A DNA stretch of 64,000 bases from Opacimonas viscosa (GTDB lineage Bacteria > Pseudomonadota > Gammaproteobacteria > Enterobacterales > Alteromonadaceae), in contig NZ_JANATA010000001.1 of assembly GCF_024199005.1 (NCBI RefSeq), forward strand, positions 186,001 through 250,000. Direction: 5' to 3'. The translations under genes were made by a program, and so were the position numbers. Numbering within the stretch: position 1 is the stretch's first letter; every line of letters starts with the position of its first letter. Below, in pieces: positions 1 through 8,501 of this stretch. The notes under the pieces were generated by a model that saw only the letters and a list, made by a program, of their open reading frames with translations, had not been told where the DNA came from and did not search any database.

Positions 1-17
1 TCAGTTAGCTTACACGG

Positions 18-683
18 ATGAACAATGCTATGAAATCACACCTTAAACACACGATAAGTATGCTTGGACTAAGCACATTGGCTTTGTCTTTTAGTGCAAA
101 TTCTCTCGCGAACACAGAAGTTTCTTACAATATCACCTTCGCATCTCATTATAATTGGCGTGGTTTTGATCTCAGTGATGGTGGACCGGTGTTACAAGGA
201 AGTGTTGAGGTCGCTAAAGAGAACGGTCTCTACGCGGGTGTTTGGACATCACAATACGATTTTGCTGGTGTAGAGAACGGTTTCGAAGTTGATTTATATG
301 CAGGCTATAGTTTTGACCTGGCCGATGGCTTCTATGTGGATATGCTCATTAATTCTTATCAATACACCGGTGCAACCGAAAGCTCCATAGAGTGGATGGT
401 TGGATTAGGACATGACTATTTTGCATTTAATTATTACCAAGACCTGGATTTGGATACGGATTATTTAGAGCTGAATGTCTCATATCCATTAAGTGACGAA
501 GTATCAGCAAACATTCATTATGGTTTAAACGATGATGGTGTAGACCGTTATTCTGATTATTCAGTCATTGTTGGTTACGCTTTTGATGAATTTGGTGAGA
601 TATCTGTCGGGTATTCAGATCATGAATTTTCAATGGGCGAAGCAGACGAACAGTTATTTTTTAACTTCTCTGCTAATTTTTAA
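18..683 (+). CDS. TorF-family putative outer-membrane porin (TIGR02001 type)
   Basis: A 221-residue secreted protein. The N-terminus is a typical signal peptide with a hydrophobic stretch ending in a Leu-Ala cleavage context near residue 31. The mature part is rich in aromatic residues in alternating pattern (for example SHYNWRGFD, YAGVWTSQYDF) and ends in a C-terminal Phe, as expected for an outer-membrane beta-barrel. The SHYNWRG-type opening is characteristic of the family annotated TorF or TIGR02001, whose molecular role is poorly defined. The ATG at 18 lacks a clear ribosome site; the ATG at 30 gives a cleaner signal peptide and is an equally good start. It lies 51 bp upstream of the PotD-like gene in the same direction, so cotranscription is possible. 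Function as a pore is an inference from the family. Confidence 0.75.
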   Translation: MNNAMKSHLKHTISMLGLSTLALSFSANSLANTEVSYNITFASHYNWRGFDLSDGGPVLQGSVEVAKENGLYAGVWTSQYDFAGVENGFEVDLYAGYSFDLADGFYVDMLINSYQYTGATESSIEWMVGLGHDYFAFNYYQDLDLDTDYLELNVSYPLSDEVSANIHYGLNDDGVDRYSDYSVIVGYAFDEFGEISVGYSDHEFSMGEADEQLFFNFSANF

Positions 684-734
684 TTCGACATAGCCGGATA
701 ATAGCGAATTATTTTCATTCATCAAGGAGGATCT

Positions 735-1781
735 ATGCGTTTAATCAAACATATTTTACTTATTAGTATATCGACCTGGTTAGTGTTTAGTCCCGCACAA
801 GCCAATGAAAAAACATTGGTACTGTATAACTGGGAAAACTATATGCCCCAGTCGATAAAAGATGCTTTTTATGAGGAAACGGGTTACTCCATAACAGAAG
901 TTTATTACGAATCTGATGAACTCAAAGATGAGTTGATTTTTAATAATGGAGGGGCTGGACTGGATCTCATTATCGGTAGTGGTTATGGCTTTATCAGCTA
1001 TGTTCGCAAAGGCAATCTTTTGGCCCAAATTCCAGCAAATGCAATTCCTAATAAGCAACATATAGGTGTAAATTGGTTAGAGCAAAGTCCCGAATTACAA
1101 AAATTTACGACTCCGCTAGTATGGGGAACTGTGGGGATTATATATCGCAAAGATAAGATACAAAATGTCGATAGCTGGATGGATTTATACCAGCCTGACC
1201 CGTCTCTACACAAAAAGATTGTGATGGTCGACGACATCCGTGATGCTATGGGGTCGGCATTAATAGCACAGGGCTACTCATTTAATTCTATCAAGCCAAA
1301 AGAAATTATGGCTGCAAGTAAATTGTTAAAAGCACAACGAGAGTATGTGTATGCCTATGACTTTATAGGGACAGAAGAAGACTCCAGTATTCTTACGGAT
1401 GATGTATATATGACGCTTGGCTACAATGGTGATGCAATGGTGTTACAGGAACTGAGTGAAGATATTGGTTATGTGGTACCCAAAGAAGGAACGGCGCTAT
1501 GGTCAGATCATATTGCAGTTCTTGCAAGTAGCCAGAAAAAAGACATCGCTTTTCAATTTATTAATTTTCTTAATGACCCAAAACGCGCGGCTGAGTTTTC
1601 AGAATATACTGGTTCAGCAAGCAGTAACCAGAGCGCTTTAAATTTTATGGATGAGGCACATAAAAATAACCCTCTGATTTATCCACCCCAAGAATTAGTA
1701 GAAAAATCTGAGTTTTATCAGTTGTTTACCCCTCGCACATACCGTATGTACAACACGGCATACGTAAACGCAAAACAATAA
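735..1781 (+). CDS. PotD/NspS-like periplasmic polyamine-binding protein
   Basis: A 348-residue periplasmic solute-binding protein of the spermidine/putrescine-binding (PotD/PotF) family. Residues 1-23 are a signal peptide ending in PAQA. The mature start (KTLVLYNWENYMP) is the classic PotD/PotF opening. A strong ribosome site (AAGGAGG, 724-730) precedes the ATG. No ABC permease or ATPase genes accompany it. Instead the next gene, 64 bp downstream, is a membrane GGDEF-EAL protein with a periplasmic domain. In Vibrio cholerae the PotD homologue NspS works with the GGDEF-EAL protein MbaA to sense norspermidine and spermidine rather than to import them. I infer the same sensory role here from gene order and family. 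The ligand cannot be read from the sequence. Confidence 0.85.
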   Translation: MRLIKHILLISISTWLVFSPAQANEKTLVLYNWENYMPQSIKDAFYEETGYSITEVYYESDELKDELIFNNGGAGLDLIIGSGYGFISYVRKGNLLAQIPANAIPNKQHIGVNWLEQSPELQKFTTPLVWGTVGIIYRKDKIQNVDSWMDLYQPDPSLHKKIVMVDDIRDAMGSALIAQGYSFNSIKPKEIMAASKLLKAQREYVYAYDFIGTEEDSSILTDDVYMTLGYNGDAMVLQELSEDIGYVVPKEGTALWSDHIAVLASSQKKDIAFQFINFLNDPKRAAEFSEYTGSASSNQSALNFMDEAHKNNPLIYPPQELVEKSEFYQLFTPRTYRMYNTAYVNAKQ

Positions 1782-1845
1782 TATTGTTCGCATAACCACG
1801 TTAAACACCAATATTTGCGCCAAAATTCACACGTAAGGATACACA

Positions 1846-4347
1846 GTGAAATTACAACAAAAGCTATTTATACCTCTTATTTTTATTGTCACACTTCCTG
1901 TGTTGGCTATAGGTGTAGTTGCTTATGATTACATTTTGCAGAATTCGAAAAATGTACTTACCTCTGAGGTCAGCTCTCTTGCCAACTCATTGGCGCCAAG
2001 TCTCAATCAAACACTGGAGACTACAGAAAGTAACTTGCGTTTAATCACTAACTCTCGCTTGTTACAAGACTACATTACTAGAGATGAACAACGCTATTCG
2101 GTATTTCAACCTTCATTGATAAGACAATTAAGCGATTATCAACTTATTTATCCTGAGTATTTTCAGATGAACTTGTTGCTCGAAAATGGTGAAGTTGATA
2201 CCAGTCTAGATAACCGTGAAAATGCTGATTTTTCTTTTGATAAAAGTGATTGGAAGTTTTATCTGTTACTGCAGCAACAAAGCACCCAGGATATCGCGTC
2301 ATTTATTGAGCAAGAGCCCAGTACGAATAAATATACCATTAGCTTAGGTTTGCCACTTGCATTTACCCCCGTCAATCAAAACAATCCGGATGATGCCGTG
2401 TTTCAGTGGAATTATTTTACGGTGACTATGTATCTCGATTACATTGATGAACTTATGAATTCCTTATATGTAGGAGCAACGAATCTACTTTTGGTAACGG
2501 ATTTTAAAGGAAATATCATTTATAACAATGGATTATATGGCGTACCCGATGATCTAGATGTGTTTAAAACACAAAACAATGTAGAAAATGTGTTAATCAA
2601 AGGCGTCAATCAACCATTTTATATTCACACTAAACATTTACAGCACGGTTTAATGCTCCATATTGGGATCCCGACATATAAATTTAAAGTAGCCGCTAAT
2701 GAGCTCGCACAGACCGCTATCATGTGGTTAGGCTTCATTACAGTGATGATCTTGGTCTTAAGCCTAGCATATGTAAGGCAGCTTTTATTAGCACCTATCT
2801 ACAAAATCCGCCATCTCGTTACTGATATCGCCCAAGGAAAAATGGAAAGTGGTATTGATCTAAAGTGTTACAACGACGAACTCGGTCAATTAAGCCATTC
2901 AATATTGGATATGCGCAGTGAAATTATTGAAAATAACCAGCGTATCGAAACGTTAGCTTACATTGATGAATTAACTGGATTACCTAATCGACTCTCTTTT
3001 CAGTCTAATTTAGATACGTTAATTGCATATGCCAAGCGCAATGATGCTGCGTTCTCGGTCGTATTCCTAGATTTAGATAACTTTAAGATCGTCAATGACA
3101 CACTCGGTCATGATATCGGTGATATTTTACTACAACGAGCCGCGCAAAGAGTCAAAGCGCTGTTTAATATCGACGATATAAAGGGCAGGGGGCTGGTCAC
3201 GCAAAATTCACCATTTTTTGCTCGCTTAGGAGGTGATGAGTTCACGTTATTATTACCTGGACAAGTCGATAAGGAACAGCTTTCAGCTACCTTCAAACAA
3301 CTGGTACATGATTTATCCCAGGCGTTTCATATCGAGCATAATGAGGTGTTCATTGGTGCAAGTATTGGCATTTCGATGTTTCCTTATGATGGTACAGAAC
3401 GCAAAGAACTGCTTAAAAATGCAGATATCGCAATGTATGAATCAAAAAGTTTAGGGAAAAACAAACACACATTTTTTACTGAAGGCATCAAAGACAAAGT
3501 TAATGAGCAGCAGTTTATTGAAACATCCATGCACAAAGCAATCACTAACAATGAATTTAGTTTGGTATATCAACCGCGTATCACAGTCGATGATTATGGT
3601 TTAGATGGTTTTGAAGCTTTACTGCGTTGGAATCACCCAGAAAAAGGCAATGTGCCGCCCAATATGTTTATACCGGTGGCAGAAAAAAACCTGCAAATTT
3701 TAGATATTGGCCGTTGGGTACTTGATGCAGCGTGTCAAAAAATCCAATCCTGGGTTAGTGATGGTCTGCAAAACTTCAGAGTATCGATTAACGTTTCTAC
3801 AGTGCAACTGCATCGAGCTGATTTGTATACTGAAATAGCCAATGCGTTGAGTAAATATAAGATCTCTGGTCAATACTTAGAAATTGAAATTACCGAAACG
3901 GCTATTTTAAAAGACGAAAAGTCCGCGATAAAGAAACTGGAACATATCAAAACATTAGGTGTTCGGATTTCTGTTGATGACTTTGGTACCGGTTATTCAT
4001 CGTTGAGCAAGTTACGTTCATTGCCGATTGATGTATTAAAAATCGATCAAAGTTTTATGGCAGACATATCTGATGACATCCAAGCCGCTGATGTACTAGG
4101 TGGTATTATTGAACTAGCCAAACGACTCGGACTCACCACAGTCGCAGAAGGAGTAGAACTATCTGCGCAACATGATGTGTTGATTTCACAACACTGTGAT
4201 CAAGCACAGGGGTATTTCTATGCCAAACCATTACTTGAAAATGTCGCTGATGGTTATGTACAGGAATGTATTGGTAAAGTTGCTCAACAACACACACCGC
4301 ATAAAACAAACGAAGCTCAAGCAAATGAGTTGGAAGAGCACCAATAG
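1846..4347 (+). CDS. MbaA-like membrane GGDEF-EAL c-di-GMP enzyme
   Basis: An 833-residue inner-membrane protein that starts at GTG, with AAGGA at 1835-1839. Order: membrane helix about 7-28, a periplasmic sensor of roughly 260 residues, a second helix about 288-308, a HAMP-like linker, a GGDEF domain with intact motif (RLGGDEF, about 461) and an EAL domain (EALLRW, about 589). The EAL catalytic set looks complete: EALLRW, NVS, EITE, DDFGTGYSS, KIDQSF, AEGVE and QGYFYAKP. No RxxD inhibitory site precedes GGDEF. It could therefore make and/or degrade c-di-GMP; MbaA-type proteins are mainly phosphodiesterases when the binding protein is engaged. The adjacent PotD-like gene suggests a two-component periplasmic-ligand sensor of the NspS-MbaA type controlling biofilm behaviour. 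The direction of the response is not deducible here. Confidence 0.88.
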   Translation: MKLQQKLFIPLIFIVTLPVLAIGVVAYDYILQNSKNVLTSEVSSLANSLAPSLNQTLETTESNLRLITNSRLLQDYITRDEQRYSVFQPSLIRQLSDYQLIYPEYFQMNLLLENGEVDTSLDNRENADFSFDKSDWKFYLLLQQQSTQDIASFIEQEPSTNKYTISLGLPLAFTPVNQNNPDDAVFQWNYFTVTMYLDYIDELMNSLYVGATNLLLVTDFKGNIIYNNGLYGVPDDLDVFKTQNNVENVLIKGVNQPFYIHTKHLQHGLMLHIGIPTYKFKVAANELAQTAIMWLGFITVMILVLSLAYVRQLLLAPIYKIRHLVTDIAQGKMESGIDLKCYNDELGQLSHSILDMRSEIIENNQRIETLAYIDELTGLPNRLSFQSNLDTLIAYAKRNDAAFSVVFLDLDNFKIVNDTLGHDIGDILLQRAAQRVKALFNIDDIKGRGLVTQNSPFFARLGGDEFTLLLPGQVDKEQLSATFKQLVHDLSQAFHIEHNEVFIGASIGISMFPYDGTERKELLKNADIAMYESKSLGKNKHTFFTEGIKDKVNEQQFIETSMHKAITNNEFSLVYQPRITVDDYGLDGFEALLRWNHPEKGNVPPNMFIPVAEKNLQILDIGRWVLDAACQKIQSWVSDGLQNFRVSINVSTVQLHRADLYTEIANALSKYKISGQYLEIEITETAILKDEKSAIKKLEHIKTLGVRISVDDFGTGYSSLSKLRSLPIDVLKIDQSFMADISDDIQAADVLGGIIELAKRLGLTTVAEGVELSAQHDVLISQHCDQAQGYFYAKPLLENVADGYVQECIGKVAQQHTPHKTNEAQANELEEHQ

Positions 4348-4450
4348 CAAACAACCAACGCAATGTTCATATCATATTGGGCACAGCGTATATGCATTAT
4401 ATAGTTAATTTAACATAATATACATTATACGAACTCTAGTTTAAGGCCAA

Positions 4451-4473
4451 TAAAAAGGGGCATTTACGCCCCT
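4451..4473 (-). terminator. Rho-independent terminator of the WYL regulator gene
   Basis: AGGGGC (4456-4461) pairs with GCCCCT (4468-4473) around a six-base loop. On the minus strand the hairpin is followed by five T residues, which fits termination of the minus-strand gene ending at 4536. On the plus strand no T-run follows, so it is unlikely to serve the GGDEF-EAL gene. Confidence 0.75.
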
Positions 4474-4535
4474 GAAACCAATATCTCTTAGTTATTTATC
4501 ATTTTTTTCACGTACAACGCTTTCATTTATAAACA

Positions 4536-5438
4536 TTAATACTTTTCTAATAACGCATTGTCTTCTTTATAGCCTGGCGCCAATGTTAGGTTCTCTGCAC
4601 CATACAAAGTTTGGTGGTTGCGTAAATACAGTTGATATTCTGCACCTGCTAATGTGCCATCTAAAGTACAATCAACATTCCAACGCCTCAATAAATAACC
4701 CGCCATTGCGGCTCTTACATTCACTTCTAGTACACCGTTATCCATACCAAAATCTAATTCAATCGCAGTTGGATAATTTACATTATGTGGATGTGGCACA
4801 ATTTGTAATGGCATCATACGTGACCATTGGTGGTCATGTTGAATGGTTTCGTTTTCCAGTACTGCTGCATCATTTTCTTTTATTAAATCAACCTTGGTAA
4901 TACGTGTAATGACAAAATCACGAAAACTCTGTGATTTTCGATCAAATCCGCGGACATGCCATCGCAAACCGTTATCCACAATATTATGCGGGATAAATTC
5001 TCTTGCAGCTGAACCAGAACTGAGTGATGTATAGATCATTTTAACCGCTAAACCTTGCATAATCGCCTGTGATAATTTGGCTACACAGGTAATATCCGGA
5101 ATGTTTAATGCACTAGGCGCAGTAACGGGAAATGCAATATCCTGCACATTTTCTTGGCCATCGGTGATCCCATGTGTCAGTTTCATAAGTGTTTCTTTAG
5201 GATCGTGTTCAAATAAAGGCGAAAAGTCACTAGTGATTGAATACTTTTTCTGAACGTTGTCATAATGCATATTATTTGGACAATATGTCTTATAAAGCGT
5301 GATATCTCTTGATGCTGCTGCTAGGCCTAACGCAAAGCGTTGTACTATTTCTTGGCGTGTCAATTCACCAGTGAACATCAATCTAAAATCAATATATTGT
5401 AGCCTTTGGCGTTGTACAAAGCTGAGTTTCTCGAGCAT
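4536..5438 (-). CDS. BrxR/CapW-type WYL-domain transcriptional regulator
   Basis: A 300-residue DNA-binding regulator. The N-terminal winged HTH (VQRQRLQYIDFRLMFTGELTR, then a recognition helix near residues 38-50) closely resembles the start of BrxR/CapW repressors, which control BREX, CBASS and other phage-defence operons. The middle carries the WYL-domain core around residues 155-190 (PHNIVDNGLRWHVRGFD, then FRDFVITRI), and a WCX-like C-terminus follows. WYL domains are thought to bind nucleotide or nucleic-acid ligands. The ATG has AGGAAA just upstream. Unusually, neither neighbour is a defence gene: downstream is the GGDEF-EAL gene (convergent), and upstream, divergently, a receiver-GGDEF-like gene. 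Its intergenic region contains palindromes that may be its operator. Target genes are unknown. Confidence 0.85.
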   Translation of the reverse strand: MLEKLSFVQRQRLQYIDFRLMFTGELTRQEIVQRFALGLAAASRDITLYKTYCPNNMHYDNVQKKYSITSDFSPLFEHDPKETLMKLTHGITDGQENVQDIAFPVTAPSALNIPDITCVAKLSQAIMQGLAVKMIYTSLSSGSAAREFIPHNIVDNGLRWHVRGFDRKSQSFRDFVITRITKVDLIKENDAAVLENETIQHDHQWSRMMPLQIVPHPHNVNYPTAIELDFGMDNGVLEVNVRAAMAGYLLRRWNVDCTLDGTLAGAEYQLYLRNHQTLYGAENLTLAPGYKEDNALLEKY

Positions 5439-5494
5439 AGACTTTCCTGTTTTGACAATTTTAGAGTAAGTAAACCCACGTTTAAACTTGTGAT

Positions 5495-5509
5495 ATTGCT
5501 TACCGCAAT
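5495..5509. promoter_or_regulatory. Inverted repeat, candidate WYL-regulator operator
   Basis: ATTGC (5495-5499) and GCAAT (5505-5509) form a perfect inverted repeat with a five-base spacer. It lies in the divergent intergenic region, 57 bp upstream of the WYL regulator start. BrxR/CapW-like dimers bind inverted repeats in their own promoters, so this is a plausible autoregulatory site. No binding evidence exists here. Confidence 0.35.
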
Positions 5510-5526
5510 GACATCCATTTGATGTA

Positions 5527-5540
5527 TGTATATATATACA
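5527..5540. promoter_or_regulatory. 14-bp perfect palindrome in divergent promoter region
   Basis: TGTATATATATACA is a perfect 14-bp palindrome between the WYL regulator (minus) and the receiver-GGDEF-like gene (plus). It could be an operator, but alternating TA runs also arise by chance in AT-rich DNA and could simply supply -10-like sequence. Confidence 0.35.
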
Positions 5541-5674
5541 GTATGACTTTTATTGATACGCATTGCAACAAGAAAAAAGTTTGCTTTTTTTGGGGGCATT
5601 TAATGGCGCTATTCCTTTTATCTACTAGACTTAATAGATTCACGGATGAATACTCATTGCTAATAAGAAGATTT

Positions 5675-6604
5675 ATGAAACCCCGATTACTCCTCATCGA
5701 TAACGACCCTGTTCAGTCAAAAGTTAAGCGTTTAACGCTAGAAAAATTCTTTACTGTCGATGTTATCAAAACCTCATTTGAAGCACGTTTAAGGATAAAA
5801 AAACTAGCTAAAAAAAACGTCTTTTACCATTTAATCATAATTGATTTACTGCCTATCCGGGAATCATCAGTGGATATCAAGTCCCTTTTTGATGAATCTT
5901 ATACTGGTCAAATACCGCCATTTTTTATAGCAACACATATTGAACATCTCGATCATTATATTAAGCAGCAAGCCTTTTATAAGATGGATGTGGTATTAAA
6001 ACCTATTGCTGTTAGACACATTGAGATGCGTGTATTTGCATTGTTATCAGAGTTAAAAGCAGCCCGTTACCATATTGAGCAACTTGCTTTAGATGATGCC
6101 ACCTTGCAAAAAAACAATATGTTCTTTCTTCAGCATACGAAGCTTTGTTGGGCTGAATGTTTGCGACTGGAACAACCAGTTTCATTGATTGCGTTGAACA
6201 TTGATTACTTTCAATTATTGGTGAATTGTCATGGCCAACAACACGCACAGTGCGTATTAAAGATTATTTCCACCATCATGCAATCTCTGATTTATCGACA
6301 TAATGATATTACTTTACTAGCCAGAAGAGACGACTTTTATATGTTTTTACCTGGTTGTAATGAGGTCGGTGCCAAGCTAAAAATGAACCGTATTAATGAT
6401 ATGATTGCCCAAGCACTGATTGAACATGAGGCTTCCCCTATTTCACCGTTTGTCTCAGTTTCGAGTTCTTATATTACTCAGATACCTAAACAAATCGATG
6501 AACTAGATGTGTTTATTGATTTGTCTCGGGCTCGTCTTGAGTTGGCAAAGACGGCCAGAGACCAATTACTTTCTTATGATAATGCTAAGCAAAATCGACG
6601 TTAG
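5675..6604 (+). CDS. Response-regulator receiver with degenerate GGDEF domain
   Basis: I place the start at the ATG at 5675, with AAGAAG at 5665-5670, rather than at the upstream in-frame ATG at 5519, because the receiver fold begins exactly there (MKPRLLLIDNDP). This gives 309 residues. Residues 1-125 form a CheY-like receiver with acidic D9/D11, candidate phospho-acceptor D57 (LIIIDLLP) and conserved Lys109 (VLKP). The C-terminal half resembles a diguanylate cyclase, but its signature is RRDDF at 217-221 instead of GGDEF, so catalysis is unlikely; it may bind GTP or a partner instead. No cognate histidine kinase is adjacent. The 3' end overlaps the convergent GAF-EAL gene by 20 bp. Function is inferred from domains only. 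Confidence 0.75.
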   Translation: MKPRLLLIDNDPVQSKVKRLTLEKFFTVDVIKTSFEARLRIKKLAKKNVFYHLIIIDLLPIRESSVDIKSLFDESYTGQIPPFFIATHIEHLDHYIKQQAFYKMDVVLKPIAVRHIEMRVFALLSELKAARYHIEQLALDDATLQKNNMFFLQHTKLCWAECLRLEQPVSLIALNIDYFQLLVNCHGQQHAQCVLKIISTIMQSLIYRHNDITLLARRDDFYMFLPGCNEVGAKLKMNRINDMIAQALIEHEASPISPFVSVSSSYITQIPKQIDELDVFIDLSRARLELAKTARDQLLSYDNAKQNRR

Positions 6605-8453
6605 TCAAAGTGAGTAATGTTTCTTTGATGGATTTTGGTTTGGCATAATAAAATCCTTGGGCAGTTGCTATATCATTGTCTCTTACATACTTGGCTTGAT
6701 GCCATTGCTCAATCCCTTCAGCGGTCAACTGGATCCCCATTTCATGACTTAATGCAATAATCGCTTTCAAGATGGGGGTGCCCTCTCCTTTCATACTGAT
6801 TTGCTCAATAAAACTGTGATCAATTTTTACCGTGTCTACAGGTAAATGTTGCAAGTATTGTAACGATGAATGGCCCGTACCAAAATCATCAATCGCAATG
6901 CGAATTCCAGCCTGATTTAACTGTTCTAATTTGGTAACCGCCTTAGCAAAATCAGTCATAAGGGCATGTTCTGTAATTTCCAGTTGTAGCTGTGCTGGAC
7001 GCAAACCAGATTCATGTAATGCACTAAACACATTATGGACAAAATCTTCGGCACTGATTTCACATGGGCTAATATTGACCGATAGGTATAATGGAGCGGA
7101 ATACTCTTCTTGTAATCCTGCGAATTCGATACATGCAGTACGTAAAATCCATTTGCTCAATGGTTTAATTAACCCTACTGATTCCGCAATAGGAATAAAT
7201 TCACTAGGCGATAAAAATTCTGTAGGTTTCCAGCGCCAACGAACCAATGCTTCCATTCCCATCATCGTTTGTGTTTGTGTCTCAACAATGGGTTGATAGA
7301 CCAGTGTAAATGCATTTTGGTTTACGGCACTGCGCAAGCGCTGTTCTATTTGCGAGGCTCGTTCCAATAGACGTTCGTATTCATCATCATGTTCGTGATA
7401 GTACTGATTCTGAATACCCGCATAGCTTAGTGCTTCTCTTGCTGCAGAGATGTTTTCCTGTAAATCTGAATGTGGATGGTAGATCGTTGATATTCCCATA
7501 TTGATATTCAGGTATATATGTTTACCTGAGTACTCAATAGGCGCCTCCAAACTCTCTTTTAGTGCCGTACAATAATCTACCTGTGATATGTGTAATTCAG
7601 CACTTAAATAGATCCCAAATTGGGTTTTATCTAGTCGCCCAGTACAACAACTTTCTGGCAAAATGTTGGCCAATCGATACTGGATCTCCCTGTCCAAATG
7701 TTGCATAAAATCAGTCCCATATAACGTTTTCAAATAATGAAACTTTTGGATCTCTAACACTAATATTTGGCCTTGTACGCCTGTGATATTTTGCACATTT
7801 CCCATACTTTCCTGAACTTGATGGATAAACGCTTGTGAACCATTGATCAGCCCAGTAAACTTGGCATATGACGTATTAGTATTGTCCTCTTTGAGTGTTT
7901 CATGTGCCATGATCTGATTTTCTTGGGCACTAGCCATAACATTATGAGTGCGAGATATTACCTGTTCTACTTGTTGTGCTAATAAAGTAAGGTGTTCGAT
8001 ATTTGCAGACGAAAACTTATATGCAATAGTTTTATAAACACTAAGAACACCTAAAATATGCCCATTTCGGTCATGTACAGCAACCCCTAAATATGCATGA
8101 ATAGTTTCTCCATCAGTCACTCTTGGGTGATTAAAAAAACGCTCGTCTGCTTGCATATCAGGAATATGTAAATAATCTAGACCATCGCCAATTAAATGGG
8201 CGTCAATTGATAACTCTCGGTCGATTTTACGTGCACCAGGTAGTGTTTGAGACTTGTTCCATTGGCTATCTTCAGCAACAAATGAAAGCACCGATACATC
8301 TGCATGTGTGAATGATTTTGCTAGAGAGGTGAATGTATCAAAGATATCCTCTGAGGTATGCAATAACAAACCATGTTGGGTTAGAGAATCAATACGTTGG
8401 CTTTCGGATGCAGGGATAACAGGGCTAGTCCAGCCCTCAATAATAAATGACAT
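6585..8453 (-). CDS. GAF-(degenerate GGDEF)-EAL c-di-GMP phosphodiesterase
   Basis: A cytoplasmic protein of 622 residues from the ATG at 8453, which has AAGGA in front; an in-frame ATG at 8477 adds eight residues without a good ribosome site. Residues about 20-170 are a GAF sensor domain. The middle is a GGDEF-like domain whose signature has become LDKTQF, so it cannot be an active cyclase. The C-terminal EAL domain is intact (MEALVRWRW, NISP, EITE, DDFGTGHSS, KIDHSF, AEGIE, QGFYYAKP). I therefore call it a c-di-GMP phosphodiesterase that may be tuned by a small ligand or by nucleotide binding to the dead GGDEF. It has no membrane segments. Convergent overlap of 20 bp with the receiver gene links the two physically but not as an operon. 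Confidence 0.88.
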   Translation of the reverse strand: MSFIIEGWTSPVIPASESQRIDSLTQHGLLLHTSEDIFDTFTSLAKSFTHADVSVLSFVAEDSQWNKSQTLPGARKIDRELSIDAHLIGDGLDYLHIPDMQADERFFNHPRVTDGETIHAYLGVAVHDRNGHILGVLSVYKTIAYKFSSANIEHLTLLAQQVEQVISRTHNVMASAQENQIMAHETLKEDNTNTSYAKFTGLINGSQAFIHQVQESMGNVQNITGVQGQILVLEIQKFHYLKTLYGTDFMQHLDREIQYRLANILPESCCTGRLDKTQFGIYLSAELHISQVDYCTALKESLEAPIEYSGKHIYLNINMGISTIYHPHSDLQENISAAREALSYAGIQNQYYHEHDDEYERLLERASQIEQRLRSAVNQNAFTLVYQPIVETQTQTMMGMEALVRWRWKPTEFLSPSEFIPIAESVGLIKPLSKWILRTACIEFAGLQEEYSAPLYLSVNISPCEISAEDFVHNVFSALHESGLRPAQLQLEITEHALMTDFAKAVTKLEQLNQAGIRIAIDDFGTGHSSLQYLQHLPVDTVKIDHSFIEQISMKGEGTPILKAIIALSHEMGIQLTAEGIEQWHQAKYVRDNDIATAQGFYYAKPKSIKETLLTLTNVDFA

Positions 8454-8501
8454 GATACATTCCTTGTTGATAATCATTTATTATATCGGCTGATTTATAA
8501 T

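Noticed and set aside
5519-5674. Longer start for the receiver-GGDEF-like gene (52 extra residues)
   Set aside because: The extra segment lies across the palindromic promoter region, has no ribosome site and does not fit the receiver fold, which begins at the ATG at 5675.
4536-8453. Possible BREX or CBASS defence island around the BrxR-type regulator
   Set aside because: None of the flanking genes encodes a methylase, nuclease, ATPase, CD-NTase or effector; they are c-di-GMP signalling proteins.
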